A stretch of 64,000 bases of DNA from Caldichromatium japonicum. GTDB lineage: Bacteria > Pseudomonadota > Gammaproteobacteria > Chromatiales > Chromatiaceae. Shown here piece after piece: positions 8,754 through 18,677 of this stretch (position 1 is the stretch's first letter; each line of letters opens with the position of its first letter). The position numbers and the translations under genes are program-made. The stretch spans positions 2,118,501 to 2,182,500 of the forward strand of contig NZ_CP048029.1 of assembly GCF_011290485.1 (NCBI RefSeq), in the 5' to 3' direction. The notes under the pieces were generated by a model that saw only the letters and a list, made by a program, of their open reading frames with translations, was not told the DNA's origin and ran no database searches.

Positions 8754-9975
8754 GGGCACCTCGAAAAACCTCCACCAGAGCCTTGCTGGGTTAAACATGC
8801 TGTCATCTGATTTTGAGCCGACCTGACCGCCATGAAGAAGTGCCGCGCCATCAAGACGGACCTGTTTGCAGACTGCCAACAGCGGGAGAAGATCGACAAG
8901 TTGGGCGATCCATTGGTTGAGATAGAAGGCGCCATCGACTTGGAAGCCTTGGCGTTGGAAGTTGACCGCATGGCCCCGCGCTCGGTGAGTCTGCAAGGTG
9001 GCCGGCCACCGTTCCCCGCTGAAACCATGGTGCGCATTCTGGTCTTGAAACGCCTGTACAACCTGTCTGACGAGCAGATGGAGTATCAATTGCTGGACCG
9101 CATGAGCTACAAGCGCTTCTGTGGTCTGGCCCAAGCCGCCAACATTCCTGACCGGACGACTGTGTGGGTGTTTGAGAACCGGATCGGCGAAGCCGGCGCC
9201 AAAGCCATCTTCGATGGCCTCAGCGCGCAACTGCTCAAGAAGGGTTTGATCGCCCGGGGTGGGCAGATCATCGACGCCACGCGGGTTCCCGCGCCCCGGC
9301 AGCACTTCACCAAGGACGCCAAGGAACCGCTGAACGAAGACGCCATGCCCGCGGATTGGAAGCCGGTCAAGCGGCGCCAGAAGCATGGCAAGAGCCACTA
9401 TGGCTACAAGCTCACGGTCAACGTCGACAAGAGGTACAAATTCATCCGCAAGATCGTCACCGACACCACCAGCACCCACGACAGCCAGCACTTTGAGGCG
9501 GTCATGGACCCGGCCAACACCAGCCGGGAGGTCTTTGCCGACCGAGGCTATCCGTGCGAGGAACGAGAAGCCTGGCTGAAAGCGAACGGCTATCGGAACA
9601 AGCCGCTGTCTGAAGCGCAGCAGCGGCGCAACCATGGCATTGCGAAGACACGAGCCTGTGTTGAACATGTGTTTGCGGCCATTGCGCAGATGGGCGGCAA
9701 ACTGATCCGCACCATTGGTCAAGCGCGTGCCAACTTTGCGATGACGATGATGGCGGCCTGCTACAATCTGAAGCGACTGGCGTTCTTCCAGCGAGTGGGC
9801 ATCGTGCCCGCATAACGCCCAACATGGGCCGAATGGCCACCGCCCACTTCGGGGTAAAAACCGGGCAACGCTGCTTGAAAAAGCAGCGATTTGTTGAGGA
9901 AGTTGAGCCGGATTCAGTCAGTGGCATCGCGCTTTGACCGGGTCCCATCAAAATAGTGGGTTATTCGAGGTGCCC
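8754..9975 (+). mobile_element. IS5-family element, copy 1 (1222 bp)
   Basis: Terminal inverted repeats begin GGGCACCTCGAA (left) and, inverted, GGGCACCTCGAATAACCC (right). Copy 2 at 34004-35225 has the same length. Here the flanks do not match: ATTT on the left, TCGT on the right. TCGT is the complement of the ACGA duplication that surrounds copy 2, so this copy's right junction derives from the copy 2 insertion site. Confidence 0.9.
8832..9815 (+). CDS. IS5-family transposase (copy 1, intact)
   Basis: A 327-residue DDE transposase. The N-terminal DUF772-like region contains GRPPFPAETMVRILVLKRLY, and the catalytic residues are Asp in QIIDATRVPAP, Asp in EVFADRGYPCEE and Glu in TRACVEHVFAAIAQ. 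The frame is open from end to end, so the enzyme is probably active. It differs from copy 2 in the first few residues (KKCRA against KKRPA), where the two elements diverge. Confidence 0.93.
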   Translation: MKKCRAIKTDLFADCQQREKIDKLGDPLVEIEGAIDLEALALEVDRMAPRSVSLQGGRPPFPAETMVRILVLKRLYNLSDEQMEYQLLDRMSYKRFCGLAQAANIPDRTTVWVFENRIGEAGAKAIFDGLSAQLLKKGLIARGGQIIDATRVPAPRQHFTKDAKEPLNEDAMPADWKPVKRRQKHGKSHYGYKLTVNVDKRYKFIRKIVTDTTSTHDSQHFEAVMDPANTSREVFADRGYPCEEREAWLKANGYRNKPLSEAQQRRNHGIAKTRACVEHVFAAIAQMGGKLIRTIGQARANFAMTMMAACYNLKRLAFFQRVGIVPA

Positions 9976-10067
9976 TCGTTGGTGTTCTGTCGAACGCCAA
10001 ACAATTTCGCCAGATTTATGAGCTAATCAGATTCAATCTGATCAGTCATGACTCACCCCCTTTCTTA
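9976..10067 (-). mobile_element. Leader fragment of a tnpB element (duplicate of 33912-34003)
   Basis: A 92-base spacer between IS5 and IS630, identical in inverse to the spacer at 33912-34003. It includes the near-palindrome ATCAGATTGAATCTGAT, a potential hairpin of the kind found at IS200/IS605-group ends. At the other locus the continuing sequence leads into tnpB, here it does not, showing that this stretch was carried in with the IS block. Confidence 0.75.
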
Positions 10068-10998
10068 TTGATTAAGAAACACATGCTTTTGAAATTGAGT
10101 GAGCTGTCCTGATGTCGTGGGCATGGAAAGACGAGACATGAGATTGCTGTCGTTTGCGGCGCGCGAAGAGCGGCGGCGTGGCTGGAGGTATGAAGCGATA
10201 GGCGCGCAGAGGGGATTGTTGGGCGCAGGGGTGTTCGACATCTGCAAAGGCTATGGGCGCGAAGGGGCCCAAGGGCTCAAGGAAAGGTGGGTGAGAAGCG
10301 GGCGCTGTTGGCGGAGCAGGACGCCCAGATACGCAAGCTCATGTGCGACGGGACACCGGATGAGCTGAAGCTGCCGTTTGCGCTGTGGAGCCGGCAGGCG
10401 GTGCGGCAGTTGATCCTCGGCTGTTTTGGCATCGAGCTCAGGCCGCAGGGGGAGGGCAAGTACATGGCGCGCTGGGGATTGACGCCCCAGAAACCGATTC
10501 GGCGCGCCTATGAGCAAAGCCCGCCGGCGGGCAAGACGTCCGAGATTCGCGTCACGCACCGTCGCGAAGGCCTGTCGGTGATCTCGACGCTGACCAACCG
10601 CGGCAAGGTGCCTTGGAAGGCGTTCGCGGGGGCGATGAACGCCGACATCCTGATCGACTTCATGAAGCGGCTCGTCAAGGACGCCAGGGGCAAGAAGATC
10701 TTCCTCATCCTCGACAACCTGTGCGTGCATCACACCAAGCCGGTCAAGGCCTGGCTGGCTGCATGCGCCAATCAAATCGAGGCGTCCTCCCCCCCCTACA
10801 GCCCAGCACTGAACCCCAACGAGATGCTCAAGGCCACCATCACCGCGCAGGCGCCCTCCCGCGCCAAGGACGATCTGAAGAAGGCGACCGTCAGCCACCT
10901 GCGCCGCCTTCTCAATTCCCCCCAACGCGTCATGCGCTACTTCCAGCATCCCAAGCTCCATGATGCCGCGTAATACAAGTTCAGTGGCTTCGGATCAA
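10068..10998 (+). mobile_element. IS630-family element, copy B (931 bp)
   Basis: Ends are TTGATTAAGAAAC and, inverted, TTGATCCGAAGCC, flanked by TA at 10066-10067 and 10999-11000. It shares with copy D an in-frame 132-base deletion, the changes LCVHH and SSPPYS, and total length. Its outermost right-end bases differ from copy D and partly resemble copy A. Confidence 0.85.
10099..10973 (+). pseudogene. IS630-family transposase (copy B), catalytic Asp region deleted
   Basis: An N-terminal frame (from ATG 10099, MSCPDVVGMERRDM to GREGAQGLKERWVRSG) and a catalytic frame (MGEKRALLAEQD at 10287 to 10973) overlap but are out of phase. Between SPPAGKT and SEIRVTHRRE, 44 codons are missing compared with copy C. 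The loss lies between two copies of GCCGGCGGGCAAGACG and removes the first catalytic Asp (GDETGL). The product cannot be an active transposase. Confidence 0.8.
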
Positions 10999-11183
10999 TA
11001 GTAGCATAGAACGTCCATCATCCAGGGGAGGGCGAGGCCAAGGGCCTGCGCCGCTCAGTCCCAGGGGATGCAGGCATCAGGGATTAGGCCCATGCCGGCG
11101 GGGATGAGCTGCTCCCGTGCAGGGCAAAACCGCCCCCGGTCAGCGGTTCAATATAGCGAGGCTGTTGCTGCCTGCCCTGTCCT

Positions 11184-13070
11184 TCAAGGACGGAATTTGC
11201 GGCCCGGGAGGGGGGCGAAGGGATTGCCCCAGGCAGGTTTGAATCCCCGTTCTGCGGTCTCGTCGCGGCCTGGTCGGGCAGGGTTTTCCTGGGGGCGGGG
11301 GCGGTTTCGTCCGTCTTCTGCAAACCGGGTCTCGGGTTGGGCATGCAGCGGCCTGATCCGCAGGGCCTGGCCACGGATATGGACGCGTTTGAGATGTTGC
11401 AGGATCTCGCGCGGCATACCGGCTGGCAGGGCCACGAGCGCATGATCCTCATGGATCTCGATCCGTCCGATATAGCGCCCTGCAAGCCCAGACTCGTTGG
11501 CGATGGCGCCGACGATCTCCCGCGGGGTCACACCATGTTGCCGCCCAACCTCGATCCGATAGGGCACAAGATCCGACTCTGCGGTGCGTTCTGCACGGGG
11601 CTGGCGTTCATGGGCAAAACGGTCCGCGTGGCGCGGGCGTTCGCTCCAGCTGCGCTCTTCCTGCCGCTTAGCGCCGCGCTCACGCTGGCGGGGCTGGCGG
11701 TCAGAGGCATCCTGGCGCCGGCCGAATGCAGCAGGCGGGAGGTCTTCCTGGATATTGAGGGGCCGCTCGCGTTGGTTGAGATAGGCGAGTGCAGCGGCGA
11801 GGTCGAGCATCTCGATCTCTTGCTCTTGGTTGATCCGTGCAAGGAGACGGTAGAAGAAATCCAGGTCCTGTTCGAGCAGGGTCTTGCGCACCTCGGCGAT
11901 GAAACGATCGATGCGCGATTGGCTGAGCGCCGCCGCCGAGGGGAGCTCCATCGCCGGGATGCGCCGGCGGATGGTGCGCTCAATCGAGCGCAAGAGATTA
12001 CGTTCGCGCGGCTCGACCAGCAGAATGGCGCGTCCCGTGCGGCCAGCGCGTCCGGTGCGTCCGATCCGATGGACATAGGCCGCGGGGTCGGTCGGGATGT
12101 CATAGTTGATGACATGGGTGATGCGCTCGACGTCTAGGCCGCGCGCCGCCACGTCCGTGGCCACCAGGACATCGAGCTGGCCTTGTTTAAGACGCTCGAT
12201 GGTGCGCTCGCGCAGTTCTTGATTCATGTCGCCGTTGAGCGGCTCGGCAGCAAAGCCGTGCGCCTTCAGCAGATCGGCCAACTCTAGGGTCGCATTCTTG
12301 GTGCGGACAAAGATCAAGAGTCCGTCGAATACCTCTAGCTCCATGATGCGGGTGAGCGCGTCGAGCTTGTGGGGCCGGGTGACGATGCAATGCTGCTGGT
12401 CGATGGTCTCGACCGTCTCGGACTCGGCGGTGATCTTGACCTCAACCGGATCCACCAGACGCTGCTGGGCGACACGCCGGATCTCGGGCGGCATGGTAGC
12501 CGAAAAGAGCGCCACCTGGAGCCCCGGCGGGAGCTGATCGAAGATCCAGTCGATATCCTCGGCGAAGCCCATGTTGAGCATCTCGTCGGCCTCGTCCAGC
12601 ACCAGGGTGCGGATCGCCTCGAGGTTCAAGGTCCCGCGCCGGATATGGTCGATCACCCGCCCCGGCGTGCCGACGATGACCTGGGGATTGCGCTTGAGTT
12701 GGGTGAGCTGGTGCCCATAGCCCTGTCCACCGTAGATCGGCAGGACATGAAATCCACCAAGCCCATTGGCATAGCGTTGAAAGGCCTCGGCAACCTGAAG
12801 TGCGAGCTCACGGGTAGGGGTTAGGACCAGGACTTGGGGGCGCGGCAGATTGAGGTCGAGGCGATGGAGAAGGGGCAGGGCAAAGGCCGCGGTCTTGCCA
12901 GTGCCGGTTTGGGCCTGACCGAGGAGGTCGCGTCCGGCCAGGAGATGCGGGATACACTGGCTTTGGATTGCCGTCGGCGACTCATAGCCGAGCTTGAGCA
13001 CGCTCTCGACGATGATGGGAGAAAGACCGAGTGCGTCGAAGCCGACGCTCGTTGCAACTGGGGTGTCCAT
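11184..13070 (-). CDS. deaD: DEAD-box ATP-dependent RNA helicase DeaD/CsdA
   Basis: Unwinds structured RNA in ribosome assembly and mRNA turnover, especially in the cold. All helicase motifs are present: Q motif (GYESPTAIQSQCIP), Walker A AQTGTGKT, PTRELA, DEAD near residue 160, SAT, and HRIGRTGRAGRTG. After the helicase core comes a helical region, an arginine-rich low-complexity linker (about residues 440-485) and a DbpA-type RNA-binding domain (YRIEVGRQHGVTPREIVGAI). The tail is basic and again low-complexity. Its 628 residues match DeaD instead of the shorter RhlB/RhlE/SrmB. It is divergent from the mrp operon across a 192-base promoter region. IS630 copy B ends about 185 bases beyond its stop. 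Confidence 0.95.
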   Translation of the reverse strand: MDTPVATSVGFDALGLSPIIVESVLKLGYESPTAIQSQCIPHLLAGRDLLGQAQTGTGKTAAFALPLLHRLDLNLPRPQVLVLTPTRELALQVAEAFQRYANGLGGFHVLPIYGGQGYGHQLTQLKRNPQVIVGTPGRVIDHIRRGTLNLEAIRTLVLDEADEMLNMGFAEDIDWIFDQLPPGLQVALFSATMPPEIRRVAQQRLVDPVEVKITAESETVETIDQQHCIVTRPHKLDALTRIMELEVFDGLLIFVRTKNATLELADLLKAHGFAAEPLNGDMNQELRERTIERLKQGQLDVLVATDVAARGLDVERITHVINYDIPTDPAAYVHRIGRTGRAGRTGRAILLVEPRERNLLRSIERTIRRRIPAMELPSAAALSQSRIDRFIAEVRKTLLEQDLDFFYRLLARINQEQEIEMLDLAAALAYLNQRERPLNIQEDLPPAAFGRRQDASDRQPRQRERGAKRQEERSWSERPRHADRFAHERQPRAERTAESDLVPYRIEVGRQHGVTPREIVGAIANESGLAGRYIGRIEIHEDHALVALPAGMPREILQHLKRVHIRGQALRIRPLHAQPETRFAEDGRNRPRPQENPARPGRDETAERGFKPAWGNPFAPLPGRKFRP

Positions 13071-13262
13071 GATGGAGGGTTCTCAAAACGGCAGGGAAGG
13101 CGAGCCCATGGAGAAGGCCGATCGGCCAGCATAGGGTGGATCGCGGGAAGTAGATTATTATCTGCGGTAAGATCGGCTGAAACAAGGTCAGCGATGACGA
13201 ATTCAGGACACCTTAGGGCAACTTCAGGATGATTTCTGGGCCTATGACACAATTATCAAGCC

Positions 13263-16058
13263 ATGTCTTTACTGTTCACGATCCTCCTCCCGCTGTTCGG
13301 GGCGCCTACAGCCTTCTGGGCGTCCAGGTTCGGACGCATCAAGTCTGCTTGGACAGCGGGCATCATAACCTCGGGCGCTGTCCTTTGTCTGGTGACCGAG
13401 ATACCCTCAGTGGCTGCGGGCCAAACCCTGCTCTGGCATTTGGAGTGGGTCCCCATGCTGGGTGTCGATCTAGACCTGCGGCTCGACGGCTTGGGCCTCT
13501 TGTTTGCGCTCTTGATCCTAGCGATCGGGCTGTTGGTCATCCTCTACGCCCGCTACTACCTGCCGGAACGCGATGATTTGGGCCGTTTTTACGCCTATCT
13601 CTTGTTCTTCATGGGGGCGATGCTCGGTATCGTCCTCTCCGAAAACCTGATCCTGATGCTGGTCTTTTGGGAGCTGACCAGCCTCTCATCGTTTCTGTTG
13701 ATCAGCTACTCATACCGTAAGCGCGAGAGCCGGCAGGGGGCGCGCATGGCCCTGGCGATCACCGGCATGGGTGGCCTTGCCTTGCTCGGCGGGATCTTAT
13801 TGCTGGGCGAGGTCGCTGGCAGCCATCAGCTATCGGCGGTTTTGGTGCGCGGAGAGGCGGTCCGCGCCGATCCGCTCTATATCCCGCTGTTGATCCTAAT
13901 TCTGCTAGGTGTCTTCACCAAATCCGCACAGTGTCCTTTCCATTTCTGGCTCCCGCGGGCCATGGTCGCCCCGACCCCGGTCTCGGCCTATCTGCACTCA
14001 GCGACTATGGTCAAGGCGGGGATCTTTCTCTTGGCACGTTTGTTTCCAGTGCTCTCAGGTACAACCGCTTGGACCTGGCTCGTCATGGGTGCCGGCCTGG
14101 TGACCCTGCTGTTTGGGGCCTGGATCGCACTCTTTAAGCATGATCTAAAGGGACTGCTGGCCTATTCGACCATCAGTCATCTGGGACTGATCACCCTGCT
14201 GCTGGGGATGGGCACCCCCCTGGCCGCGGTCGCGGCGGTCTTCCATGTCTTCAACCATGCGACCTTCAAGGCTTCCTTATTCATGGCGGCAGGGATCATC
14301 GATCATGAATGTGGGACACGCGATATGCGCCGGATCAATGGGCTATGGCGCTTTATGCCCTATACCGGCACCCTGGCAATGGTCGCTGCGGCCTCGATGG
14401 CGGGTGTACCGTTGTTCAACGGCTTTTTGTCCAAGGAGATGTTTTTTGCCGAGACCGCCAACTTTGCCACGGGCCTGGACCATGGGTGGCTCCTTCCGCT
14501 CTTGGTCGTTATCGCTGGCGCCCTGGCGGTTGCCTATTCGCTGCGGTTCATCCACGACGTCTTTTTCAACGGCACACCCGTCGACCTGCCGCGCATGCCC
14601 CATGAACCGCCCTTTTGGATGAAGGTACCGGCAGCCGTACTGGTGGGGGCCTGTCTTTTGGTCGGCATCGTGCCAGAAGTGACGGTCGATCCTATCCTGC
14701 GTCTAGCAGCAGGAAGCGTCCTGCAAGGCCCGCTGCCTGAGTTTGACCTGGGCATCTGGCATGGCTTTGAGCTGCCTGTGGTCATGAGCCTGACTGCACT
14801 GCTGGCTGGGGTCTTTCTCTATGCGCTGCGCCGCCGCCTATTCCGCCTGGCTGCACGCCTAGAAAGGCGCATTGATGCAGGCATCCTCTATGAACGGTCG
14901 CTGGCCGAGCTCAGGCTGTTTGCAGCCTGGATCACGCGCCGGCTCGATGGCAGTTCATTGCAACAGCGCCTGTTGTTCCTGCTGCTCGCAGCTTTGGCCT
15001 TGGGTACCTGGGGATTCGTTGGCGCCAGCGCCCCTTTACTCGGCAGTCGCATCCTGATGCCGATCGATGGCATGAGTCTGATGATCACAGCAGGATTCAT
15101 TTTGGTCATCCTAACGACCCTCGGATTACAGAAACAACGATTCACAGCACTCATTGTGGTCGGGGCCTTAGGATTGCTGGTGTCCCTGGTCTTCGTCAAG
15201 TTCTCTGCCCCTGATCTGGCCTTGACCCAGCTCGTGGTCGAGATCGTGACCATCGTCTTGCTGCTGCTGGCGCTCTATTTTCTACCCCAGCAGAGTCCGG
15301 ACGAGCCGGGCCGGGTGCGGGTCGGACGCGATGCCCTGGTTGCATGCGCCTTTGGCCTGGGCACTGGGTTGCTGAGTATGAGTATACTGACACGCCCCTT
15401 TACTCCGATCTCGGGCTATTTCCTGGACAACAGCCTACCCAAGGGCGGGGGCGCTAATGTCGTCAATGTGATCCTGGTCGATTTCCGCGGTTTTGATACG
15501 CTGGGCGAGATCACAGTGCTGGCCCTCGCTGCACTCGCCATCCATGCCTTGCTCAAGGGGCTGCGTCTGCCGGGGTTGACACGGGATAACGAGGGGAGAC
15601 CCTGGAATTGGGACCTGCATCCAGTGATCATGGCGGTCCTGTCGCGTTTGCTATTACCCCTGGCCTTATTGGTCGCAGTCTTTATCTTACTGCGCGGGCA
15701 CAACGCCCCGGGCGGTGGCTTCATCGCTGGGTTGATCAGCGCTGTGGCTTTGATCCTGCAATATCTGAGCAATGGCGTAACCTGGACCCATCAGCGCCTG
15801 TCCGGCAACATGCTCCCCCCCATCGGCGCTGGGCTCTTGCTGGCCAGCCTAACGGGACTTGCCAGCCTCTGGTTCGGCCATCCATTCCTCACCTCGGCAT
15901 TCATCCATGTCCATTGGCCGATCGTCGGTGATTTTGAGCTCGTCTCAGCGATGCTGTTCGATCTCGGGGTCTATCTGGTCGTGGTCGGTGCGACACTTTT
16001 GATCCTGATCCAGTTGGGAGGCATGCATCGCGCCACCCATCCTGGCAAGCGAGGCTGA
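13263..16058 (+). CDS. mrpA: Mrp-type Na+/H+ antiporter, fused subunit A-B
   Basis: Largest subunit of the multisubunit Mrp/Mnh cation/proton antiporter, related to complex I subunit NuoL. The first 500 residues form a NuoL-like proton channel (FHVFNHATFKASLFMAAGII, conserved Lys/Glu in transmembrane helices). A middle section matches the MrpA C-terminal extension. The last 130 residues (GHNAPGGGFIAGLISAVALI) are the separate MrpB/MnhB domain of other species. At 931 residues it is therefore the fused A' form of a six-gene group 2 operon. It is followed by mrpC, D, E, F, G with 1-7-base gaps or short overlaps, implying translational coupling. Role: Na+ or K+ extrusion and pH homeostasis at the inner membrane. 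Confidence 0.93.
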   Translation: MSLLFTILLPLFGAPTAFWASRFGRIKSAWTAGIITSGAVLCLVTEIPSVAAGQTLLWHLEWVPMLGVDLDLRLDGLGLLFALLILAIGLLVILYARYYLPERDDLGRFYAYLLFFMGAMLGIVLSENLILMLVFWELTSLSSFLLISYSYRKRESRQGARMALAITGMGGLALLGGILLLGEVAGSHQLSAVLVRGEAVRADPLYIPLLILILLGVFTKSAQCPFHFWLPRAMVAPTPVSAYLHSATMVKAGIFLLARLFPVLSGTTAWTWLVMGAGLVTLLFGAWIALFKHDLKGLLAYSTISHLGLITLLLGMGTPLAAVAAVFHVFNHATFKASLFMAAGIIDHECGTRDMRRINGLWRFMPYTGTLAMVAAASMAGVPLFNGFLSKEMFFAETANFATGLDHGWLLPLLVVIAGALAVAYSLRFIHDVFFNGTPVDLPRMPHEPPFWMKVPAAVLVGACLLVGIVPEVTVDPILRLAAGSVLQGPLPEFDLGIWHGFELPVVMSLTALLAGVFLYALRRRLFRLAARLERRIDAGILYERSLAELRLFAAWITRRLDGSSLQQRLLFLLLAALALGTWGFVGASAPLLGSRILMPIDGMSLMITAGFILVILTTLGLQKQRFTALIVVGALGLLVSLVFVKFSAPDLALTQLVVEIVTIVLLLLALYFLPQQSPDEPGRVRVGRDALVACAFGLGTGLLSMSILTRPFTPISGYFLDNSLPKGGGANVVNVILVDFRGFDTLGEITVLALAALAIHALLKGLRLPGLTRDNEGRPWNWDLHPVIMAVLSRLLLPLALLVAVFILLRGHNAPGGGFIAGLISAVALILQYLSNGVTWTHQRLSGNMLPPIGAGLLLASLTGLASLWFGHPFLTSAFIHVHWPIVGDFELVSAMLFDLGVYLVVVGATLLILIQLGGMHRATHPGKRG

Positions 16059-16059
16059 A

Positions 16060-16395
16060 ATGGAAGCCCTATTGAGCCTGATGATCGGTACATTGACCGC
16101 AGGCGGTGTCTATCTGCTGCTGCGCGCTCGCAGCTTTGCCGTCGTCTTGGGGCTGGCCCTCCTGAGCTATGCGGTCAATCTGTTTTTATTTGCGAGCGGT
16201 CGTCTGATCCTGGGCGCTCCACCGATCATCGATCCGCGTGCAGGCCAGTACACCGATCCCCTGCCCCAGGCCCTCGTGCTCACCGCCATCGTGATCGGCT
16301 TTGCGATGACGGCCTTTGTGATCGTGCTGGCGCTTAAGGCATACGTCGAACTCAACAGCGATCATGTCGATGGGCGGACGGATCAGGAACTCTAG
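16060..16395 (+). CDS. mrpC: Na+/H+ antiporter subunit C
   Basis: A 111-residue, three-helix protein related to NuoK (SYAVNLFLFASGRLILG, DPLPQALVLTAIVIGFAMTA with the conserved PLPQALVLTAIVI block). It starts one base after the mrpA stop and ends three bases before mrpD. Part of the membrane module of the Mrp complex. Confidence 0.95.
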   Translation: MEALLSLMIGTLTAGGVYLLLRARSFAVVLGLALLSYAVNLFLFASGRLILGAPPIIDPRAGQYTDPLPQALVLTAIVIGFAMTAFVIVLALKAYVELNSDHVDGRTDQEL

Positions 16396-16398
16396 GCA

Positions 16399-17919
16399 AT
16401 GAGCCATCTTGTCATCGCCCCTCTCCTCGTCCCGCTCCTAGCGGGGATCGCCCTGCTCTTGCTAGGCCTGACCCTGTCATCGCCAGCGCGCCGCACCCTC
16501 AGTTTAGCGGCTGTCTGGGTCCAACTCCTGCTCGCCATCGAGCTTTGGCACCTCACCAGCGGCGGTGTCGTGTTGGTCTATCATCTGGGGAACTGGCCTC
16601 CACCCTGGGGGATCGTGCTGGTCGCCGACCGCCTGACGTCTTGGATGCTTGTGCTGACCGCGTTGCTGGCCCTGTTCGCCCTCCTTGACGCATTCCGCGG
16701 GACCGATCGCGCGGGGTGCCATTTCCACCCGCTCTTCCACTGGCAGCTCTTCGGGGTCAATGGTGCCTTTTTAACCGGCGATCTCTTCAACCTATTCGTC
16801 TTTTTCGAGGTCCTGCTCTCGGCATCCTATGCCCTGCTGATCCACGGCGGGGGTACCGAACGGGTGCGCGCTGGTCTGCAATTCGTAGTGATCAATCTCG
16901 TCGGCTCAACCCTGTTTCTCTTCGCTGCCGGCACCTTCTATGGACTGCTCGGGACGCTCAATCTGGCCGATCTAGCGCTCAAGATCGCTCAGATACCAGC
17001 CGATGACCAAGGGCCAGTGCGGGCTGCCGCCTTCTTGTTGTTCACCGTGTTTGCGCTCAAGGCGGCCCTTGCACCCTTGCACCTTTGGCTACCCCCGGCC
17101 TATGCCGCGACAAGTGCGCCGGTTGCCGCGTTCTTTGCCATCATGACCAAGGTCGGAGCCTATGCCCTGTTGCGCATCGAGACCCTGTTCTTTGGGGACA
17201 ACGCCGGCCCCTTGAGCGGGCTCTACGATGACTGGCTATTGATCCTGGGGCTCATCAGCCTCGTCCTGGGTGCGTTGGGCGCCTTGGCAGCCACCGCCTT
17301 GCGGCAACAGATCGCCCACCTGACCGTCGCCTCGGTGGGTCTAGTATTCGTGGCATTTGGGGTTGAAACGCGCGCAAGCATCGCGGCAGGGCTGTATTAC
17401 CTAACGCACAGTACCCTGGTAACCGCAGCCTTTTTCCTGCTGGCCGATCCGATCGCGCGCAACCGTGACTCCCTTGCCGATCGCTTGGCGCCCGGACCGG
17501 CCCTGGCTCAAGCAGGGCTACTGGGGGGGCTGTTCGTGGTGATCGCCATCCTGGTCGTGGGTCTACCACCCCTGTCCGGTTTTATCGGTAAACTTGGGAT
17601 ACTGAGCGCTGCCCTCGATACAGGCGACTGGCCCTGGATCTTCGGAGTCATTCTGTTCAGCAGTTTAATCGCCCTCTTGGCCCTGGCCCGTTCCGGGACC
17701 CTGTTATTTCTCCATCGGCGCCCCGCAGTCATGGAGGGGCGCGATCACCCCAAACCCATACCGGGGTACTTGCCTTGGCCGACCCTGGGATTGCTCATGC
17801 TCGCTCTGGCCTTGACGATCGGTGCAGGCTGGATGCTGGATGCAGCGCAGGCGCTTGCCGGCCAATTATGCGATGCGGGGGACTATCTCCACGCAGTCTT
17901 GCAGGTGGACCGACCATGA
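16399..17919 (+). CDS. mrpD: Na+/H+ antiporter subunit D
   Basis: NuoM/NuoN-like proton-channel subunit, 506 residues with about 14 transmembrane helices. Recognisable blocks are GDLFNLFVFFEVLLSASYAL near residue 130, FALKAALAPLHLWLPPAYA near 218, and the NuoM-like VVGLPPLSGFIGK near 392. The stop overlaps the mrpE start by 4 bases (ATGA). Confidence 0.95.
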   Translation: MSHLVIAPLLVPLLAGIALLLLGLTLSSPARRTLSLAAVWVQLLLAIELWHLTSGGVVLVYHLGNWPPPWGIVLVADRLTSWMLVLTALLALFALLDAFRGTDRAGCHFHPLFHWQLFGVNGAFLTGDLFNLFVFFEVLLSASYALLIHGGGTERVRAGLQFVVINLVGSTLFLFAAGTFYGLLGTLNLADLALKIAQIPADDQGPVRAAAFLLFTVFALKAALAPLHLWLPPAYAATSAPVAAFFAIMTKVGAYALLRIETLFFGDNAGPLSGLYDDWLLILGLISLVLGALGALAATALRQQIAHLTVASVGLVFVAFGVETRASIAAGLYYLTHSTLVTAAFFLLADPIARNRDSLADRLAPGPALAQAGLLGGLFVVIAILVVGLPPLSGFIGKLGILSAALDTGDWPWIFGVILFSSLIALLALARSGTLLFLHRRPAVMEGRDHPKPIPGYLPWPTLGLLMLALALTIGAGWMLDAAQALAGQLCDAGDYLHAVLQVDRP

Positions 17920-18407
17920 ACCGCTGGCTGCCGCACCCGTTCCTCAGCCTGTTGCTGGCCTTCATCTGGGTCCTGCTTGCCAACAGCCTCAGCCCGGGCC
18001 AGATCGCGCTCGGTGTATTGCTTGGCTGGTTGATCCCTCTGTTTACCAGTCGTTTCTGGCCGGAGCGCACGATCATCCACCATCCACTGACCTTGTTGGG
18101 CTTTGTCCTGATCGTTTGCGGCGACATCCTGATAGCCAATGTCCAGGTCGCCTGGCTGATCATCCGCGGACCCCGCCATATTCGGCCAGCCTTTGTCGTC
18201 GTACCTTTGGATCTGCGCTCTGAGATCGGCATCAGCCTCCTGGCCAATACCATCTCGCTGACACCTGGGACCGTATCGTCCTGGTTGAGCCCTGACCGGC
18301 GCTTTTTGGTCGTCCAGGGCCTTGATGTCCCTGACCCCGAAGCCCTGGTCGCTGTGATCAAGCGGCGCTATGAAACACCACTGCGCAAGGTCTTTGAGTC
18401 ATGTTGA
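17916..18407 (+). CDS. mrpE: Na+/H+ antiporter subunit E
   Basis: A 163-residue membrane protein with the MrpE signature (ANTISLTPGTVSSWLSPD) and N-terminal helices LSLLLAFIWVLLANSLSPGQ. Start chosen at the ATG overlapping the mrpD stop; an upstream in-frame start at 17775 would lie inside mrpD. The end overlaps mrpF by 7 bases. Confidence 0.93.
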   Translation: MNRWLPHPFLSLLLAFIWVLLANSLSPGQIALGVLLGWLIPLFTSRFWPERTIIHHPLTLLGFVLIVCGDILIANVQVAWLIIRGPRHIRPAFVVVPLDLRSEIGISLLANTISLTPGTVSSWLSPDRRFLVVQGLDVPDPEALVAVIKRRYETPLRKVFESC

Positions 18408-18670
18408 AGATTGCGCTCGCCCTTGCCTTCGCCCTGGTCGGCGGCGCCATTGCCCTGAACCTGTGGCGCCTCATCACCGGACCCTCGGCCTTAGATCGCA
18501 TCCTGGCGCTGGACACCCTATATGTGAATGCCATCGCCCTCCTTGTGCTTTTGGGCATCCATTTGGATTCGGCGCTCTATTTCGAGGCGGCGCTCCTGAT
18601 CGCGATGATGGGCTTTGTTGGAACGGTCGCCCTATGTAAATATCTCTTGCGCGGCGACATCATCGAATAG
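18401..18670 (+). CDS. mrpF: Na+/H+ antiporter subunit F
   Basis: An 89-residue three-helix subunit. GPSALDRILALDTLYVNAIA is the conserved MrpF core, followed by LYFEAALLIAMMGFVGTVA. Overlaps mrpE by 7 bases, and mrpG follows 7 bases later. Confidence 0.93.
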   Translation: MLKIALALAFALVGGAIALNLWRLITGPSALDRILALDTLYVNAIALLVLLGIHLDSALYFEAALLIAMMGFVGTVALCKYLLRGDIIE

Positions 18671-18677
18671 GTGCCCG

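Larger units (their letters stand above)
8754..10998. repeat. 2.2-kb inverted repeat, left arm (IS5 copy 1 + tnpB leader + IS630 copy B)
   Basis: This block reappears in opposite orientation at 32981-35225 with equal internal lengths: IS5 1222 bp, spacer 92 bp, IS630 931 bp. As read, the interior is essentially identical, including shared private changes in IS630. About the first 100 bases of IS5 and the outermost roughly 75 bases of IS630 differ between arms. Together the arms bracket 10999-32980. Confidence 0.85.

Noticed and set aside
10240..10300. Programmed ribosomal frameshift joining the two IS630 frames in copies B and D
   Set aside because: An AAGGAAAGG stretch is present, but the catalytic Asp is deleted in these copies and the join region differs in copies A and C, so decay explains the frames better.
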